Source of the DNA: Solea solea
Lineage: Eukaryota; Chordata; Actinopteri; Pleuronectiformes; Soleidae
Direction: 5' to 3'
DNA length: 64,000 nucleotides
Assembly: GCF_958295425.1 (NCBI RefSeq)
Contig: NC_081145.1
Coordinates: forward strand, 27,988,889-28,052,888
The stretch's first letter is position 1; each line of letters opens with the position of its first letter. The position numbers and the translations under genes are program-made. Shown here one piece after another: positions 63,118 to 64,000 of this stretch. The notes under the pieces are model-generated. The model saw nothing but the letters and a program-made list of their open reading frames with translations. It was not told where the DNA came from and ran no database searches.

Positions 63118-64000
63118 GTAAAGATGACAGTCACAGACTCGTACAGTACACACCCACTTTCTGCTTTGAGATGTATTTTTAATCATTTGTTTTAGATTAT
63201 TTACAAAATCATTGAACCTGTCGATTATTTTCTCAGTTAATCAAGCACTTGTTTGTCCACAAAACTCAGTGATGAAGTTCTCAAATATCTTGTTTTGTCC
63301 ACAAACCAAGATGAATCTGTTTTAATGATTTGAAAAACTTATTCAAAATCAGTCATTGAAAGTGCTTGAATTTTTATGTTGATATTTAGGTGAATGTTTC
63401 CCTTGTTTGTTATGCTTTATTGAAAACAATTACTCAAATAATTGATTATTAATCGATTACTAAATGAATCGTTAGGAGGTTTTTTTCATTATTAGAACAA
63501 GATTTCTGAAGAACAAAGACATCACAAAAATCATTTTCGTTTGTGGACAAAACAAGACATTTGAGAACATCGTCATTTTTCCATTTGACAAACACTGATC
63601 AGTATTTTTCTGACATTTTTTGGACCAAACGATTCCTCGATTCATGGAGAAAATACTCGACAGATTAATCGATTATGAATATAATCGTGAGCTGCAGCTC
63701 TAGTTTCATGCCCTGCATAGTTTGATGTACGTAGACTAGGCCTAGGCAGGACAAGTGTGGAGATTTAATTAGTCACAGTGTTGTGGACACTGTCCACTGT
63801 CCACTGTCTCTCTCTCTGCTGTTGACGTGAGATTCCGTGCAGAACAACGAGCGAGTAAAGTTAAGCAAAATAAAGACAAATGACAAAGACTTTGACCAAG
63901 ATCCCGAAAAGGATAATCACTTGCAGAGCGTGCAGCAAATCAATAAAAGTAGACAGAGCCGTCATGGACGAGGACGCTTTTACAAGTTGTCCTCCCATCT
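63118..64000. other. Intron with CGATTAAT-type element
   Basis: 63190-63705 belongs to the same family as 6485-6825, with TGTCGATTATTTTCTC at the left and an inverted counterpart ending GCTGCAGCTCTAG at the right; the centre appears to hold a second inverted half. Nothing recognised after 63710. Confidence 0.55.
63190..63705. mobile_element. Interspersed inverted-repeat element (CGATTAAT type), second copy
   Basis: TCTTGTTTTGTCCACAAA near 63285 and, inverted, TTTGTGGACAAAACAAGACA near 63540, with ATTGATTATTAATCGATTAC between, indicate a head-to-head arrangement of two copies. Confidence 0.65.

Noticed and set aside
63830..63860. Possible 88-nt partner exon after GTGCAG at about 63842.
   Set aside because: The frame required by the 94-nt exon hits a stop almost at once and lacks the conserved GL-x-GKLT motif.

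Overview
This window is vertebrate nuclear DNA, almost certainly from a ray-finned (teleost) fish. The genes have many short exons with GT-AG introns. The protein families are vertebrate ones (PHF21A, PRDM11, a CD59-like Ly6 protein, a Kir6 potassium channel), and CA/TG microsatellites, minisatellites and fish-type SINE, LINE and short inverted-repeat elements fill the introns and spacers. I cannot name the species. No bacterial, viral or CRISPR structure was seen.

Layout, left to right. 1-800 is a compound CA-repeat minisatellite. 3351-17459 (+) holds thirteen constitutive coding exons of phf21a (LSD1-CoREST complex subunit); its first exons lie left of the window. A 23-nt microexon at 13952-13974 is frame-equivalent to the following AT-hook exon, so the two look mutually exclusive. 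A long 3' UTR seems to run to about 24.2 kb, followed by an initiator tRNA-Met gene (24317-24388). 25241-29696 (+) is a five-exon gene that begins with a THAP zinc-finger domain and ends with exons clearly homologous to the 3' exons of its neighbour. That neighbour, prdm11 (31260-39165, +), has a PR/SET domain, a linker and a 715-residue last exon resembling a domesticated hAT transposase. A 5.9-kb spacer of repeats follows.

45057-46640 (+) is a three-exon CD59-like GPI-anchored Ly6 gene. It converges tail-to-tail with a five-exon Kir6-type channel gene (48230-50680, -), probably fish kcnj11l/Kir6.3. The right end holds two tandem genes, 53268-55381 (+) and 57891 to beyond 63117 (+). They are built from one exon cassette, 94 nt + 88 nt + a long exon, encoding a Myb/SANT-like (trihelix) DNA-binding module. 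The first gene has one cassette plus a long coiled coil; the second has at least three in series and continues past the window.

How the genes relate: five of the seven protein genes encode predicted chromatin or DNA-binding proteins (a PHD finger with an alternative AT-hook, THAP, PR/SET, transposase-derived and Myb/SANT-like domains). Several were shaped by exon duplication or by capture of transposon-type domains. The most noteworthy points are the THAP/PRDM11-tail chimera beside its apparent donor, the PR/SET-hAT fusion, the alternative AT-hook microexon, and the self-multiplying Myb/SANT cassette. All exon limits come from reading splice sites, phases and remembered family sequences; no alignment or transcript data were available.
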